From assembly GCF_016097555.1 (NCBI RefSeq), contig NC_054708.1, forward strand, positions 26,339,081-26,403,080: a DNA stretch of 64,000 nt. The letters run 5' to 3'. Position numbers and translations under genes: made by a program. Below, piece by piece: positions 11,589-21,514 of the stretch. The stretch is from Gigantopelta aegis (taxonomy: Eukaryota > Mollusca > Gastropoda > Neomphalida > Peltospiridae). Each line of letters begins with the position of its first letter. The stretch's first letter is position 1. A model generated the notes under the pieces. That model did not search any database and was not told where the DNA came from. It saw only the letters and a list, made by a program, of their open reading frames with translations.

Positions 11589-11708
11589 CAAATGCGACGA
11601 TCTGGAAACAAGGAAGAGAACAAAAGAATAATAATGGATCTCGACGTTGTTCTGAAGAGTCACGACTGCCCGTATATCGTGCAGTGTATCGGAACATTTA
11701 TCACGTCT
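11589..11708 (+). CDS. MAP2K7: MAP2K7 exon 6: kinase N-lobe
   Basis: Encodes residues 199-238. QMRRSGNKEENKRI and LDVVLKSHDCPYIVQC are almost identical to vertebrate MKK7 and include the alpha-C helix glutamate. Acceptor TTGTTCAG, donor GTGAGT. Confidence 0.97.
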
Positions 11709-11987
11709 GTGAGTAAAGTTACTTTTATTTTACATGTTGTGGTGTTTCTAGATGTGGCTGTCATTGACAACTGGCATATTAGAATAGGTGTGTTAGTTTC
11801 TGTTGTTCAGTAGTAATCTTTCTCCCATGCTGCTTTTTGGTACAAGTAGCCTGTGTGGCGACACACACACTCTCTCTCTCTATGTTGGACACCAAATATC
11901 TGTAGTTTAAAATGTGTTCAGGTGCCATAAACAGATATTCCTTTCCATTTCCCAGTGTAGTGTAATCTGTTTTTACTTGTATTACAG

Positions 11988-12095
11988 AGTGAAGTCTGGA
12001 TCTGTATGGAATTGATGTCAACGTGTCTGGACAAACTTCTCAAGAGAACACACAAACCGATTCCCGAAAGAATTTTAGGCAAAATGGCTGTCGCT
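11988..12095 (+). CDS. MAP2K7: MAP2K7 exon 7: hinge region
   Basis: Encodes residues 239-274, including the hinge ICMELMSTCLDKLLKR and the conserved PIPERILGKMAVA. Acceptor ATTACAG, donor GTAAGC, phase 0. Confidence 0.97.
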
Positions 12096-12264
12096 GTAAG
12101 CTTTTGAAATTTTTATTATTACTCAAAGAGCTGCTCAGCAGATATACTAGCTTGTTATGCCTGCACTACCAAATGCCAGAGAGAGCTTATACGTAGTTGT
12201 ACTGTTTGTTGTTCCTGTACATGCATCCAGTTGCACTTCATTGAGGGCATCAGTAGCCTAAGGC

Positions 12265-12445
12265 AACATGATTTTCTTTATACTCTATCCTGACCTCTTA
12301 TCCTCAGAGGTCAGGATAAGTATTAATAAAAGAGAAAACACTTGAAGTTTTCTTCTTTTCTTTATACTCTATCGTGTCCTCTGAGAATAAGTAAGAGGTC
12401 AAGATAAGTATTAATAAAAGAGAAAACACCTAAAGTTTTTTTCTT
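12265..12445 (+). repeat. two-copy tandem duplication with an internal palindrome
   Basis: TTCTTTATACTCTATC through GAGAAAACAC occurs twice, about 85 bp apart. The first copy contains an inverted repeat in which CCTGACCTC pairs with GAGGTCAGG. Confidence 0.75.
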
Positions 12446-12479
12446 TTCTTTTTTATTACAAATAAATGATTGACTTATT

Positions 12480-12770
12480 AGTCCCCTACCAGTCCAACCA
12501 GATGGGACTAAAGGTTTCATCTCCCTCCTTCTGTCTGTCTCTGTCTATCCATCTGTCTGTCCCATATATAATTTTCCGGATGGTTTTTTTTCACAATGCC
12601 TTGAGATATTGAGCTCAAATTTTATGTATAGCTTTTTCCTGTATTGTTACAGATCAAATTTAACTTTCATGGCGATTTTCCACAGGGTTATGGGCCTTGC
12701 ATTTAAGAATACAACACTTTGTTAGGCCTGGTAGGGGACATGTATTGCTTTAACAGTACTCTCAAAATGC
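12480..12770. repeat. dispersed repeat with GTTATGGGCC motif (copy 2)
   Basis: Second copy of the module described at 8385-8650, flanked by short inverted pieces (CCCCTACCAG and CTGGTAGGGG). Confidence 0.55.
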
Positions 12771-13224
12771 TTGTTTACACTTGTGAACATTGGAAAATGT
12801 AGTTGCTAACCTACTCATATAATAGGCATTTTTTGTTTAAACAATATTTATTTATGCTAATATTAACAGATTGGATTGGTCAACACTTCTTGAACAGTTC
12901 TAACTTTAAAGGTGTTTAATTTGTTAGGGTACGCAAGTTGGCAAACTTGTGCCCAATCCTTTTGTTGTTTTCAATCAAACCCTTAAAATATTTTACTCAT
13001 TTTACCTTGAAAAATCCCTGCAATCTCTGCCCTTGTTATTAATGTCTATAATAGTGTTGATATGAAGTGCTGCTATTGGCAGCAGTGAGTGTGAATTTCC
13101 TATTAACTCAGTGTAACACTGGTGTCATATACACACATATATGGGTATTTCATAATTTGATATTGTCAACTGCTATCAGTATTAGTTATGAAGGTTTTTT
13201 TAAATGTTTTTATCTTGTTCACAG

Positions 13225-13276
13225 ATTGTGCGAGCTCTTCACTATCTGAAAGAAAACCATGGAGTCATTCATCGAG
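13225..13276 (+). CDS. MAP2K7: MAP2K7 exon 8: catalytic loop start
   Basis: Encodes residues 275-291 plus the first base of Asp292 (IVRALHYLKENHGVIHR, then D). Together with exon 9 it forms HRDIKPSN. Acceptor TTCACAG, donor GTGGGT, phase 1. Confidence 0.95.
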
Positions 13277-13997
13277 GTGGGTAAACTTTGTTTTCTTCAA
13301 TACTACATACACTTAAGTTCAAAGTGCTGTGATAAAAACTTGCCATGGGTCAGGAGTATCACCGGTGGCACTTTTGTGCAGCAGAATAAAAATTATTGCT
13401 GGTGTTAAAACTTCTCAATGACAGCAAAATGAATATATCTGGTGTACATTATCTGCCAGTATTTAACAGTTGAAATATGCATACATGCAACAAAACAACA
13501 TTTCAGTCAACTTTATTTGCTGCAAAAGTCACTTTAAAAAAAAATTGCACTAGGCACACTCAAAATTACTGTCGGTGAGACATTTTTTAAAATACCGTTG
13601 GTGACAAATTCAAGTTCGAGCCCAGCATCTTTAAATATTGTTTACAGTAACCTCACACCAAGGGGCAGGATGTAATATTCCTTCCTCAGAAAACTGCGTT
13701 AGATTTTTAACATGCAATAGCTGATGGTTAATTAATCAATGTGCATTAGTGATGTGATGGAACAAAACAAACTTTTGACTTTTTAAAGATATATTAGACA
13801 ATATATAGCCATAATCAAAAAAATGTGCTGAGGTGTCGTTGAACAAATATTTCTTTTGTTTCCAAATATTGAATAAACAACTAATAGTAAGGGAAGAAGC
13901 TTTCCTTTCGTCTTCTTTTTTTTTTTGCTGAAGGAATAAGCTTCTAACCATGACCTAACAGTACACCCTCAAAAATAACTTCATATATTATCTCCAT
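13277..13997 (+). other. MAP2K7 intron 8, first part
   Basis: AT-rich intron DNA with no feature I recognise. Confidence 0.4.
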
Positions 13998-14065
13998 GAA
14001 AGGTGATGAAAATTCGCCGGCTGTTACCTATTGATGAAATCCCGGAGATTTTTCATCACCTTTTT
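13998..14065. repeat. short inverted repeat
   Basis: AAAGGTGATGAAAA pairs with TTTTTCATCACCTTT across a loop of about 40 bases; possibly a small MITE. Confidence 0.6.
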
Positions 14066-14119
14066 AATAAAATTTTCCCAGGTATATAATTATAAAGAAT
14101 AAATGATTCCTTACCAAAC

Positions 14120-14450
14120 GGGAGTGGGATGTAGCCCAGTGGTAAAGCACCCACTCAATGTGCGGTCGGTCTGGGATTGATCCCTGTTGATGGGCCCATT
14201 GGGCTTTTTCTCATTCCAGCCAGTGCACCACGACTGGTATATCAAAGGTCGTGGTATGTACTACCCTGTCTGGGATGATGCATATAAAAGATCCCTTGCT
14301 GCTAATCGGAAAGAGTAGCCCATAAAGTGGCGACAGTGGGTTTCCTCTCTCAATATCTGTGTGGTCCTTAACCATATGTCTGATGCCATATAACCGTAAA
14401 TAAAATGTGTTGAATGCATCGTTAAATAAAAACATTTCCTTCCTTCCTTA
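14120..14450 (+). mobile_element. tRNA-derived SINE, family 1, full length
   Basis: Head GTAGCCCAGTGGTAAAGCAC with GGGATTGATCC, body AAAGATCCCTTGCTGCTAAT, then ATGTCTGATGCCATATAACC and the tail GTTAAATAAAAACATTTCC followed by a TTCC repeat. Confidence 0.9.
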
Positions 14451-14585
14451 TCGAATGTTGATATTTTACAACTTAATCTGCACATGTTGACAACTCTGTT
14501 AAAATTATATGTGTTGTAAGCTTGTCCCTGCTAAAACAATGAAATCATGTAAATTCTTTGACTTCAGTATCAACCTGATTATGTC

Positions 14586-14622
14586 ACATGACATGACATG
14601 GCATGACATGACATGACATGAC
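14586..14622 (+). repeat. ATGAC pentanucleotide run
   Basis: Seven consecutive units of CATGA with one substitution. Confidence 0.9.
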
Positions 14623-14782
14623 AATAATTTCTAAAGTTCTATAATTAATTTTTATGTCTTATTTCTTTTCTTAATGACATCACTGATTATGCATATTGTT
14701 TGGGTATGCAAAATATTAAGAATAGTTCAGTAATGTAGCATATCGGATCTGTATCTTCACTACCATTTCCTCCCTTGTTCAG

Positions 14783-14855
14783 ATTTCAAGCCCTCCAACA
14801 TTCTGCTTGACGAGAAGGGCATGGTGAAGCTGTGATTTCGGGATCAGGGGGAAGG
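14783..14855 (+). pseudogene. MAP2K7: broken duplicate of MAP2K7 exon 9 (copy A)
   Basis: Preceded by a good acceptor (CCCTTGTTCAG). It encodes the start of exon 9 ([17 protein letters not shown]), then loses two bases so that CTGTGTGATTTC becomes CTGTGATTTC, creating an in-frame TGA. Similarity fades after GGGATCAGGGGG. It has no credible donor and no activation loop. Confidence 0.9.
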
Positions 14856-14922
14856 AAAATAGTTTCTTAAGATTAGTTCAGTAATGTAGCATATCTTCAC
14901 TACCATTTGCTCCCTTGTTCAG

Positions 14923-15000
14923 ATATCGAGCCTTCCAATATTCTGCTTTCAGACGAGAAGGGCATGGTGAAGCTGTGTGATTTTGGGATCAGTGGGAAGG
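14923..15000 (+). pseudogene. MAP2K7: broken duplicate of MAP2K7 exon 9 (copy B)
   Basis: Preceded by CCCTTGTTCAG. Matches the first half of exon 9 with Lys294 replaced by Glu (GATATCGAGCC) and an insertion in CTGCTTTCAGAC that shifts the frame. Ends after GGGATCAGTGGGAAGG, without the activation loop. The Lys of HRDxKxxN is catalytic, so inclusion would damage the kinase even without the frameshift. Confidence 0.9.
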
Positions 15001-15114
15001 ACTATAGTTTATTATGCATATTGTTTGGGAATGCGAAATGTTAATATTAAGAATAGTTCAGTAATGTTGCCTATTGATTTCCCTCTCTTCACCAATGTTT
15101 CCTCCGTTGTTCAG

Positions 15115-15242
15115 ATATCAAGCCCTCCAACATTCTACTGGATGAGAAGGGAACGGTCAAGCTGTGTGATTTCGGGATCAGCGGGAGACTGGTCGACTCG
15201 AAAGCCAGGACGCGGACAGCAGGCTGTGCGGCGTACATGGCG
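15115..15242 (+). CDS. MAP2K7: MAP2K7 exon 9: HRD/DFG and activation loop
   Basis: Completes Asp292 and encodes residues 293-334: [21 protein letters not shown], then S320-K-A-R-T324, the pair phosphorylated by MAP3Ks, and AGCAAYMA. Acceptor GTTGTTCAG, donor GTAAGC, phase 0. It is the only intact member of a three-copy exon cluster. Confidence 0.97.
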
Positions 15243-15455
15243 GTAAGCTCGTCACACGGATAAGATGGCAGGGAAGTAAATAATAATACAATGGGCACCA
15301 TACTAACATAAATGCCAAAAACCACAACTAGAAAACAGGAATTTTCCAAGGTAGATCACATATGTAGTAATGACATACATCCCTTTGTGCTTCGAAAGTA
15401 TCAGAAAGAGTTGATGTCCACCTAAATTGGCAAATAATGTTACAGTTTTGGAGGA

Positions 15456-15459
<4 letters not shown>

Positions 15460-15486
<27 letters not shown>

Positions 15487-15487
15487 C
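15460..15487 (+). repeat. poly-C run
   Basis: Uninterrupted run of about 28 C in intron 9. Confidence 0.95.
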
Positions 15488-16396
15488 AGATTTGGCTTTT
15501 CATAGCTGTCAGGAAATCACTTCACCCTGGCCTTGAATTCATACATTGTTTATAAAAATAACTTGTGGAAAGTAAGATCTCATTCAACACAATTGTGGAC
15601 TATAAAGGCAGGCGCAATTTCTGTCAAAGATGATCCAATTTCTTACTTATTTTCAATCATATAAAATATTTTCTTAAAAAATGGGATACATTTAACCTTC
15701 TGATTGCTACAGGCGAGGTATCTCACCCAACGTCGTGCAAGCCAACACACTGTATACTACATACAGTACATTCACTCATTCGTATTTCCTGCCGTTTTGC
15801 ACACAGCACTGATCGGAAATAATAATAGAACAACACTGTTCAAGACTAATCTTGATAATGACCATTTTAGTTTTTTGTTTTTTAATGAGAAATACCTGAA
15901 CATTTTGAGTTGAAAAAGTGGTTTTCAATGAGTATTTTTGCAACAATGGCAGAAAGTAATAATTTTTAAAAATTGATAGCTGATTGTGACAGCTAATTTG
16001 ATAATAAATTTATAAAAATTTACAAATTACAAATGCACTGGGTGCAATAATAATTGTACAGTAACCAATATATTTGATAAAGGCCTATGGCTGAAGCATC
16101 AAGGAAGATGGTTGACTTTATTTATTTGCAGTATTTTTATCCATGTGGTTATCATTTATAACTTGTAAATATTTGTTGTCCATTTGTTAAACATTACTTC
16201 TTCTATATATCTTTTTTCATTTTGGGTTGTCTCCCTTAGAATCAATTCACCAATATGGTTTTGCCTTCAGTAAATTATATACTCCTGGAAAAAAAGAAGA
16301 CAATAATTTTATTAGTTATATTGACATATATATATATACACACACATGAATACACATCAGATTTGTATATTTTTTTCTTCTTTTAAGATATTAATA
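15488..16396 (+). other. MAP2K7 intron 9, middle part
   Basis: AT-rich intron DNA with a short AT/AC microsatellite near 16325. No exon recognised. Confidence 0.4.
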
Positions 16397-16600
16397 GTCA
16401 TGAGCTTTAGCAAGTGACAGTGAAATTATTTAACGAGGGACATAAACATGATACGAGTAGCGAGTTTACTATCCTATTTATTACCTATAATCTATTTTAA
16501 TTTATATAATTGTTGACGTTTCAGTAAAGTTGTAGTGTGCCAATTAATGACATTAAACTTTTACATCCCACTTGTCTTTCTAATGGGACATAGCACTTTG
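16397..16600 (+). repeat. solo copy of the long-inverted-repeat family
   Basis: Begins GTCATGAGCTTTAGCAAGTG, continues GAGGGACATAAACATGATAC, TAGTGTGCCAATTAATGA, and ends CCCACTTGTCTTTCTAATGG. It matches the arms of the element at 37131-38474. Confidence 0.7.
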
Positions 16601-16703
16601 ATATGTAACAAGATATTTGTTTCCGAGTGTCACTCGTATGATTTGTCAGTATCTAACACCGTGTGTGATATAATACTGAATTATTTGTCTTCTTTTATTG
16701 CAG

Positions 16704-16784
16704 CCTGAGCGAATTGATCCACCGGACCCATTGTGTCCAGACTATGACATCCGAGCTGACGTCTGGAGTTTAGGAATCTCACTG
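16704..16784 (+). CDS. MAP2K7: MAP2K7 exon 10: APE and DVWSLG
   Basis: Encodes residues 335-361 (PERIDPPDP, DYDIRADVWSLGISL). Acceptor TTATTGCAG, donor GTATGT, phase 0. Confidence 0.97.
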
Positions 16785-16839
16785 GTATGTTCCTATTTAG
16801 CTGCTCTTATTTTACTTCAGTCCTGTTGTTGATGCTTCA

Positions 16840-17163
16840 GGGCTGGATGTAGCCCAGTGGTAAAGCGTTCGCTTGATGCGCTGTCGGTCTGGGATCGATC
16901 CCCGTCTGTGGGCCCATTGGGCTATTTCTCGCTCCAGCCAGTGAACCACGACTGGTATAATATAAAGGCCTGGTATGTGTTATCCTGTCTGGGATGGTGC
17001 ATATAAAAGATCCCTTGCTGCTAATTGAAAAGAGTAGCTCATGAAGTGGCGACAACATGTGTCCTCTCTCAATATATGTGTGGTCCTTAACCATATATCC
17101 AACACCATATAACCATAAATAAAATGTGTTGAGTGTGTCGTTAAATAAAACATTTCTTCTTCC
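16840..17163 (+). mobile_element. tRNA-derived SINE, family 1, full length (intron 10)
   Basis: Head GTAGCCCAGTGGTAAAGCG with GGGATCGATCCCC, body AAAGATCCCTTGCTGCTAAT, tail GTCGTTAAATAAAACATTTC. Among the best preserved copies in the window. Confidence 0.92.
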
Positions 17164-17229
17164 TTGTCAATGCTTCATGACTGGTAGTTAATATGGTGTG
17201 ATCTGTACTGTCCTGCCTGTTGAAAAGTA

Positions 17230-17345
17230 TATAAAAAGTTTGTTTTGTTTAACAACACTATAAGAACTCATTGATTTATTAATCAGTGGCTATTGGTGTA
17301 ATTTTGTCGTCACAATATAGGTAGGTAAAGATGAAGCAGACCCAC
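17230..17345 (-). mobile_element. SINE tail fragment, family 1
   Basis: GTTTGTTTTGTTTAACAACAC followed by a diverged CATTGATTTATTAATCA stretch is the reverse complement of the SINE tail. Confidence 0.5.
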
Positions 17346-17394
17346 TAGCTATAAATTAATCACTGTGGTATCTCTTTCCCACATCCGCCCATGG

Positions 17395-17850
17395 AAACTT
17401 CTGGAATAGTGTGTACTATATTTGTTGTGTCTCTTACCCCACATTCCCCCATGCAGGCTTTCTGCCAGAGGGTAAAACAGGTATGGTGCCATACCTAAAT
17501 ATTTTTGCAAATTTCTTAACCTTTTGATAAAATGGATTACTCTTATCATTGCTGTATGGTATTCTTAACCCTAACCTTATATTGAACACATTTTCATTCT
17601 GGGGGAGGCCCCTCCCCGATACCCGCCCAATAACCTGTTGACAGGTTAAATTCAATTCCATAACACCATACCCAAAAATTTCTTTCTGGCAGGATCTATT
17701 CTAGAATAGTGTGTACTATATATGTTCTCTCTCTTACCCCAATGCCCCCATGGGATCTATTTTTGAATAGCGTGTACTATATATGTTCTCTCTCTTACCC
17801 CAATGCCCCCATGGGATCTATTTTTGAATAGCGTGTACTATATATGTTGG
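17395..17850 (+). repeat. 62-bp degenerate tandem repeat (intron 10)
   Basis: GAATAGCGTGTACTATATAT then GTTCTCTCTCTTACCCCAAT then GCCCCCATGGGATCT repeats with period 62 from 17704 on. Older diverged units lie near 17405. Confidence 0.8.
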
Positions 17851-17885
17851 ATATCTTATAACTATGAACATTTTCCTTGTGCTAG

Positions 17886-18028
17886 GTTGAGCTGGCCTCA
17901 GGTGAGTTTCCGTACAAAGACTGTAAAACCGACTTTGAAGTGCTGACCAAAGTGTTACAAGAAGACCCACCACTGCTACCACCTGGCGAAGACTTTTCAC
18001 ACGAGTTCTGTTCCTTTGTTAGAGATTG
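17886..18028 (+). CDS. MAP2K7: MAP2K7 exon 11: kinase C-lobe
   Basis: Encodes residues 362-408 plus two bases of Cys409. VELASGEFPYKDCKTDFEVL and QEDPPLLPPGEDFSHEF match the family closely. Acceptor TGTGCTAG, donor GTAAAT, phase 2. Confidence 0.97.
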
Positions 18029-18099
18029 GTAAATAGTTTACTATTTATATGCTGTTTTGGTTTCACACAATCTGTTATTTATTTTTATGTTATTATTAT

Positions 18100-18940
18100 T
18101 ACCGTATTTGACTGGAAATAAGCCCAGGGGGCCAAGACAACTCATTGTGAGCTTAGCATGGGGTGGGCTTATTCCCAGACAAGGGGCCAGTTTTGTTGAT
18201 TTTTTTTTAAATAATAATAATTAAAATAAATAACAATACTTAAATGAACTAGGAAGAAAACAAAAAACGTTCAATAGCACATCTATTAATTAGTGTTCCA
18301 TTTGTTATTAATAAATAATAATTGTTTATTAATTAAATTGTGTTTTTTTTTACTAGTATCTAATTATCAGAAACACACCTTCTATGTTACAATTACTTAC
18401 CAGTGCTGTTTAGTTACATCCAAAATTTAATACTGAGAAGACTTAAAACAACAGCAATTAACAACAAACTCAATAGCGTATACACACGTTTCTGACACAG
18501 ACAGTCAGCTTACACTACAAAGAATTATCAATGTAAGGTCATTGTTCTTAGCCAATCAGAATACGGTATTTGCTTAATTAGCATTAACTGCGGACCCAGT
18601 GTGGTGGTAAAAATAGACATTGGTTTTCAGTTCATACTTGGGCTTGGATACTTCAGAGAAATACTGCAGGCATGAAATTGAAAACAATGTTACACACTGT
18701 TATTGTTAGCCTGCTAAATCTCACTGGTGGTAAAATATTGTGTTAAATTTGTGTTTAATTATCTGCAGGAGGTATGACCTTTTAAATGAACTTTGAGCAA
18801 ACTTGCAATTTCGTGTTATTTATAAGGTGACGAAGTTGGGGGTGGGCTTATTTACGAATGAGGGCCTAATTTCTTAAATGCTATCAAAACGGAGGGGGGC
18901 TTATTCAAAGACATGGGCTTATTTCCGGTCAAATACAGTA
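18100..18940. mobile_element. MITE with inverted ends (intron 11)
   Basis: Left end TACCGTATTTGACTGGAAAT and the reverse complement of the right end, TACTGTATTTGACCGGAAAT, match at 18 of 20 positions; both continue AAGCCCA. About 840 bp, AT-rich, no coding capacity. Flanking TA would fit a Tc1/mariner-type target, but that is inference. Confidence 0.8.
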
Positions 18941-19058
18941 TGTATGTTGGTTTTTTTGGTTTCACGCCAACTATTCAGAAAGCAACGTAAAGACTTATAG
19001 GTAGCAGACTACAGTTATTTATGATTCTTTGGCTATCAGTGTTACTTCTTATTCCACG

Positions 19059-19359
19059 GTGCGGGACGCAGCCCAGTGGTAAAGCGTTTGCCTGATGCGC
19101 GGTCAGTCTGGGATCGATCCCGTTGTGAACTCACTGGGCTATTTCTTGTTCCAGCCAGTGCACCACGACTGGTATATCAAAGGCCATGGTATGTGCTATC
19201 CTGTCGGTGGGATGGTGCATATATAAGATCCCTTGCTACTAATGGAAAAATGTAGCAGGTTTCCTCTCTTAAGACTGTCAAAATAACCAAATGTTTGACA
19301 TCCAATAGACGATGATTAATAAATCAATGTCCTCTAGTGGTGTAGTTAAACAAAACAAA
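19059..19359 (+). mobile_element. tRNA-derived SINE, family 1 (intron 11)
   Basis: GGGACGCAGCCCAGTGGTAA head with GGGATCGATCCC, body AAGATCCCTTGCTACTAATG, then CATCCAATAGACGATGATTA and a GTAGTTAAACAAAAC tail. Confidence 0.88.
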
Positions 19360-19689
19360 TCTTATTTCAAATAATTAGCCTTGAAACATAGATCTTTGGA
19401 AAACCAACAAGTGAAGTGATTGTAGACTGCTACCACAAGTGTAAGACTAATTTTTCATTTTGCTTGACGTTAAGTTTTTGGTATTAGCTTTGTTTCTTGC
19501 AAGTCCTAAATCACTGAAATAGTTGTACACAAGAATATTTATCTCAATGTATGTTTTAAAAAACCCCTAAGAAATTAAATAGCATTAATTTATATCAACA
19601 ATTTTACATCACAGCCCCCTCCCCTTTCACACAGGTATTTTGAAAAATAAAGATCAAGTGTTTATAATTTTGCATATTTTGTTTTGCAG

Positions 19690-19735
19690 TTTAACGAAAG
19701 ATTACAAGAAGAGACCAAAGTATAAAAAGTTATTG
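19690..19735 (+). CDS. MAP2K7: MAP2K7 exon 12
   Basis: Completes Cys409 and encodes residues 410-424 (LTKDYKKRPKYKKLL), the typical end of the kinase fold. Acceptor TTTTGCAG, donor GTGAGT. Confidence 0.96.
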
Positions 19736-19804
19736 GTGAGTGTGGAACATTTGCAAGCAACTTCATTATTTTAAGCAGTAGAGTTTGCACCCTTCTTCTT
19801 CAGT

Positions 19805-20040
19805 ATTCGATTGGTTGTATTATATCCGTTGTCCCACGAGAGTCGCAAAAAGGGCTGTCAGGCGTGGATCTTTTGCAGAGCCCCACATCTTGGCATCCAT
19901 CGTAGTACTCACAGGACAGATGTGTTGCCTCTCTCTCTGTTATAGAGTGGACAGGACTGCAGGAAGTGTTGTGGTGTTTGGTCATCAAAGAGAGCCGAGG
20001 GGTGAATACCAATCTTTTTAAGATGTCCTTTCAGTCCGCA
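19805..20040 (-). mobile_element. LINE reverse-transcriptase 3' end fragment
   Basis: On the minus strand the translation runs LKGHLKKIGIHPSALF, DDQTPQHFLQSCPLYNRER, MDAKMWGSAKDPR, then TALFATLVGQRI and a stop. This follows the C-terminal pattern of a widespread LINE family (TPxHxLQSCP, then WG, then TGLxI-stop). The zinc-knuckle-like cysteines before QTP appear to be missing. Only the 3' end is present, in MAP2K7 intron 12 and antisense to it. Confidence 0.6.
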
Positions 20041-20159
20041 GTGACCTGTGCACCGAATTTGCAGTGTATCATAGGCTCAATCCCGTTCATGGTTTCCATT
20101 GGGTTAGTGTTCGTTCTATCCAGTTCTCCATTACTCATATTCCTTTCATTTTTTTTTCA

Positions 20160-20401
20160 TATCAACTTATTTTCGTGCTTATATCCAATTAAGGTTCAAA
20201 CACGCTGTCCTGGGCACACACCTCAGCTATCTGGGTTAGTTGTTAATTGTTAGTGATTAGTGAGAGAGAAGAGGGTGTAGTGGCCTTACAACCTACCCAT
20301 TGAGTTGTTAAAACTCGCTCTGGGTGGGAGCCGGTACCAGGCTGCGAACCCTGTACCTATTAGTCTTATGTCTGATGGCTTAACCATGATGTCACCGAAG
20401 C
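20160..20401 (-). mobile_element. tRNA-derived SINE, family 2
   Basis: Reverse complement of the 3510 family: GCTTATATCCAATTAAGGTT end, AGAGAGAAGAGGGTGTAGTG, AACTCGCTCTGGGTGGGAGC, and a head ending CTTAACCATGATGTCACCGA. Confidence 0.8.
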
Positions 20402-20508
20402 TGGTTACTCATATGCCAAAATCTGTGGTATGTGCATATAAAGGACAACTTGTGGCTAATAGAGTTTATCATTGGATTTGTTTGGGTGTTTTTTTGTGGG
20501 TTTTTTTT

Positions 20509-20526
20509 TGTGGGGGGGGGGGGGGG
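20509..20526 (+). repeat. poly-G run
   Basis: About 17 G after a T-rich stretch. Confidence 0.9.
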
Positions 20527-20813
20527 TAAGTAATTGCCTTCCACATTGGTGTTGTTGTTTTTCATGTCCCAAACAGTGTCCCGATGACTTATATATCAGA
20601 CACTATGATATGTACTGTAAGTGGGAAAGTGAACACCCAGAGGAGATTTAAAAAAAAAGAAAGAAGAAAAAAAAAGATTAAAAAAGATTAATTATGAATT
20701 TTACATGATGAGTATATTAACTTTATGATAGTGGGATTATATTAATTTTCGATTTGGTTTATTTGTCGTATTTGATGTACATCTGATTATGTAACAATTA
20801 TATTCATTTTCAG

Positions 20814-20909
20814 GAGCACACATTCATCAAGAGGTATGAGAAAGAGTCAGTAGATGTTGGTATGTGGTATACAGCCATTTCCAAAACCATCGAGGTGAAG
20901 GCATCTTGA
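20814..20909 (+). CDS. MAP2K7: MAP2K7 exon 13: C-terminus and stop
   Basis: Encodes residues 425-455 and TGA. EHTFIKRYEKESVDVGMWYT matches the C-terminal LEHSFIKRYETLEVDVASWF of vertebrate MKK7, part of the DVD site that docks MAP3Ks. Acceptor TTTTCAG. Ten bases after the stop lies a good donor (GATAG/GTATGT at 20920), so the 3' UTR may be spliced. Confidence 0.95.
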   Translation, partial: EHTFIKRYEKESVDVGMWYTAISKTIEVKAS

Positions 20910-21004
20910 CAGCCGATAGGTATGTATGTCTCAATTGAGTACTTGGTGGTCAAATAGAAGGTTGTCGTTTACATTTTAAAAATTGAAGTTGATAAATAGA
21001 GAAT

Positions 21005-21155
21005 ATTTCATGTTTTTTGTCAAATATGATTTGTATCTCATCGAATAAAGTTTGCAATCATATGTCACGAGTCGCGCTTCCGCGACGAGTGTGATATGAT
21101 TGCAAACTTCACGAAATGAGATATTTGACAAAAAACATGAAATTTTCTGTTTTTA
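21005..21155. repeat. large palindrome 1 (about 65-bp arms)
   Basis: ATTTCATGTTTTTTGTCAAA pairs with TTTGACAAAAAACATGAAAT, and inside it GTTTGCAATCATAT pairs with ATATGATTGCAAAC, closing at GTCGCGCTTCCGCGAC. Same architecture as the palindromes that end the recombinase element 1 kb away, but a different sequence. Confidence 0.85.
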
Positions 21156-21227
21156 TATTCTATTTATTACATAACTTTTGGCAATTTACCTTTTTTTTAA
21201 AATGCCATCAGCAAAATAGTTCCAGCT

Positions 21228-21325
21228 TTCTTACAGTGAAGATAACACTTTCTACAGTGATGATAACACATTTTAGAATGAAAATTTCACTATACCACTC
21301 TAAAATGTGTTATCATCACTGAGTG
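21228..21325. repeat. palindrome 2
   Basis: AGTGATGATAACACATTTTA pairs exactly with TAAAATGTGTTATCATCACT, with a spacer of about 27 bases. Confidence 0.9.
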
Positions 21326-21514
21326 ACTGATAACACTTTTATTTCACTGATATTTTAAGATATTTAACTAAATGTTATATGATAAAAACTTTCCTTATGA
21401 GCATCAGGGTAAAATATAAAAACCAAGTTTTAAATTAAAATGACAAAACTATTAAAGGCATGAAATGACCACGGTACGTGTGTGTGAGTTTAGGATTTTG
21501 GAAGAAGAAAAGTA

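Larger units (their letters stand above)
4179..20909 (+). other. MAP2K7: MAP2K7 (MKK7, hemipterous) gene, 13 coding exons
   Basis: Dual-specificity MAP kinase kinase that phosphorylates and activates JNK in the cytoplasm, downstream of MAP3Ks. Joining the 13 exons gives 1368 coding bases (455 residues plus stop), close to the 419-435 of vertebrate MKK7, and every junction keeps phase. The N-terminus (1-130) is the JNK-docking region. P-loop G176-x-G178-x-x-G181, catalytic K198, H290-R291-D292, D310-F311-G312, activation sites S320 and T324 in an SKART loop, P335-E336 and D353-V-W-S-L-G are all present. The C-terminus matches the DVD region that binds MAP3Ks. Recognition is from remembered family sequence. 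Exons 5-13 are very secure; exons 1-4 less so. Confidence 0.95.

Noticed and set aside
14120..14210. Stand-alone tRNA gene at SINE heads
   Set aside because: A- and B-box-like motifs are present, but no full cloverleaf follows, and each is attached to the same SINE body and tail.
14977..15246. 89-codon + strand frame across exon 9
   Set aside because: It is out of frame with the kinase over exon 9 and begins in the broken copy B; the kinase frame is the real one.
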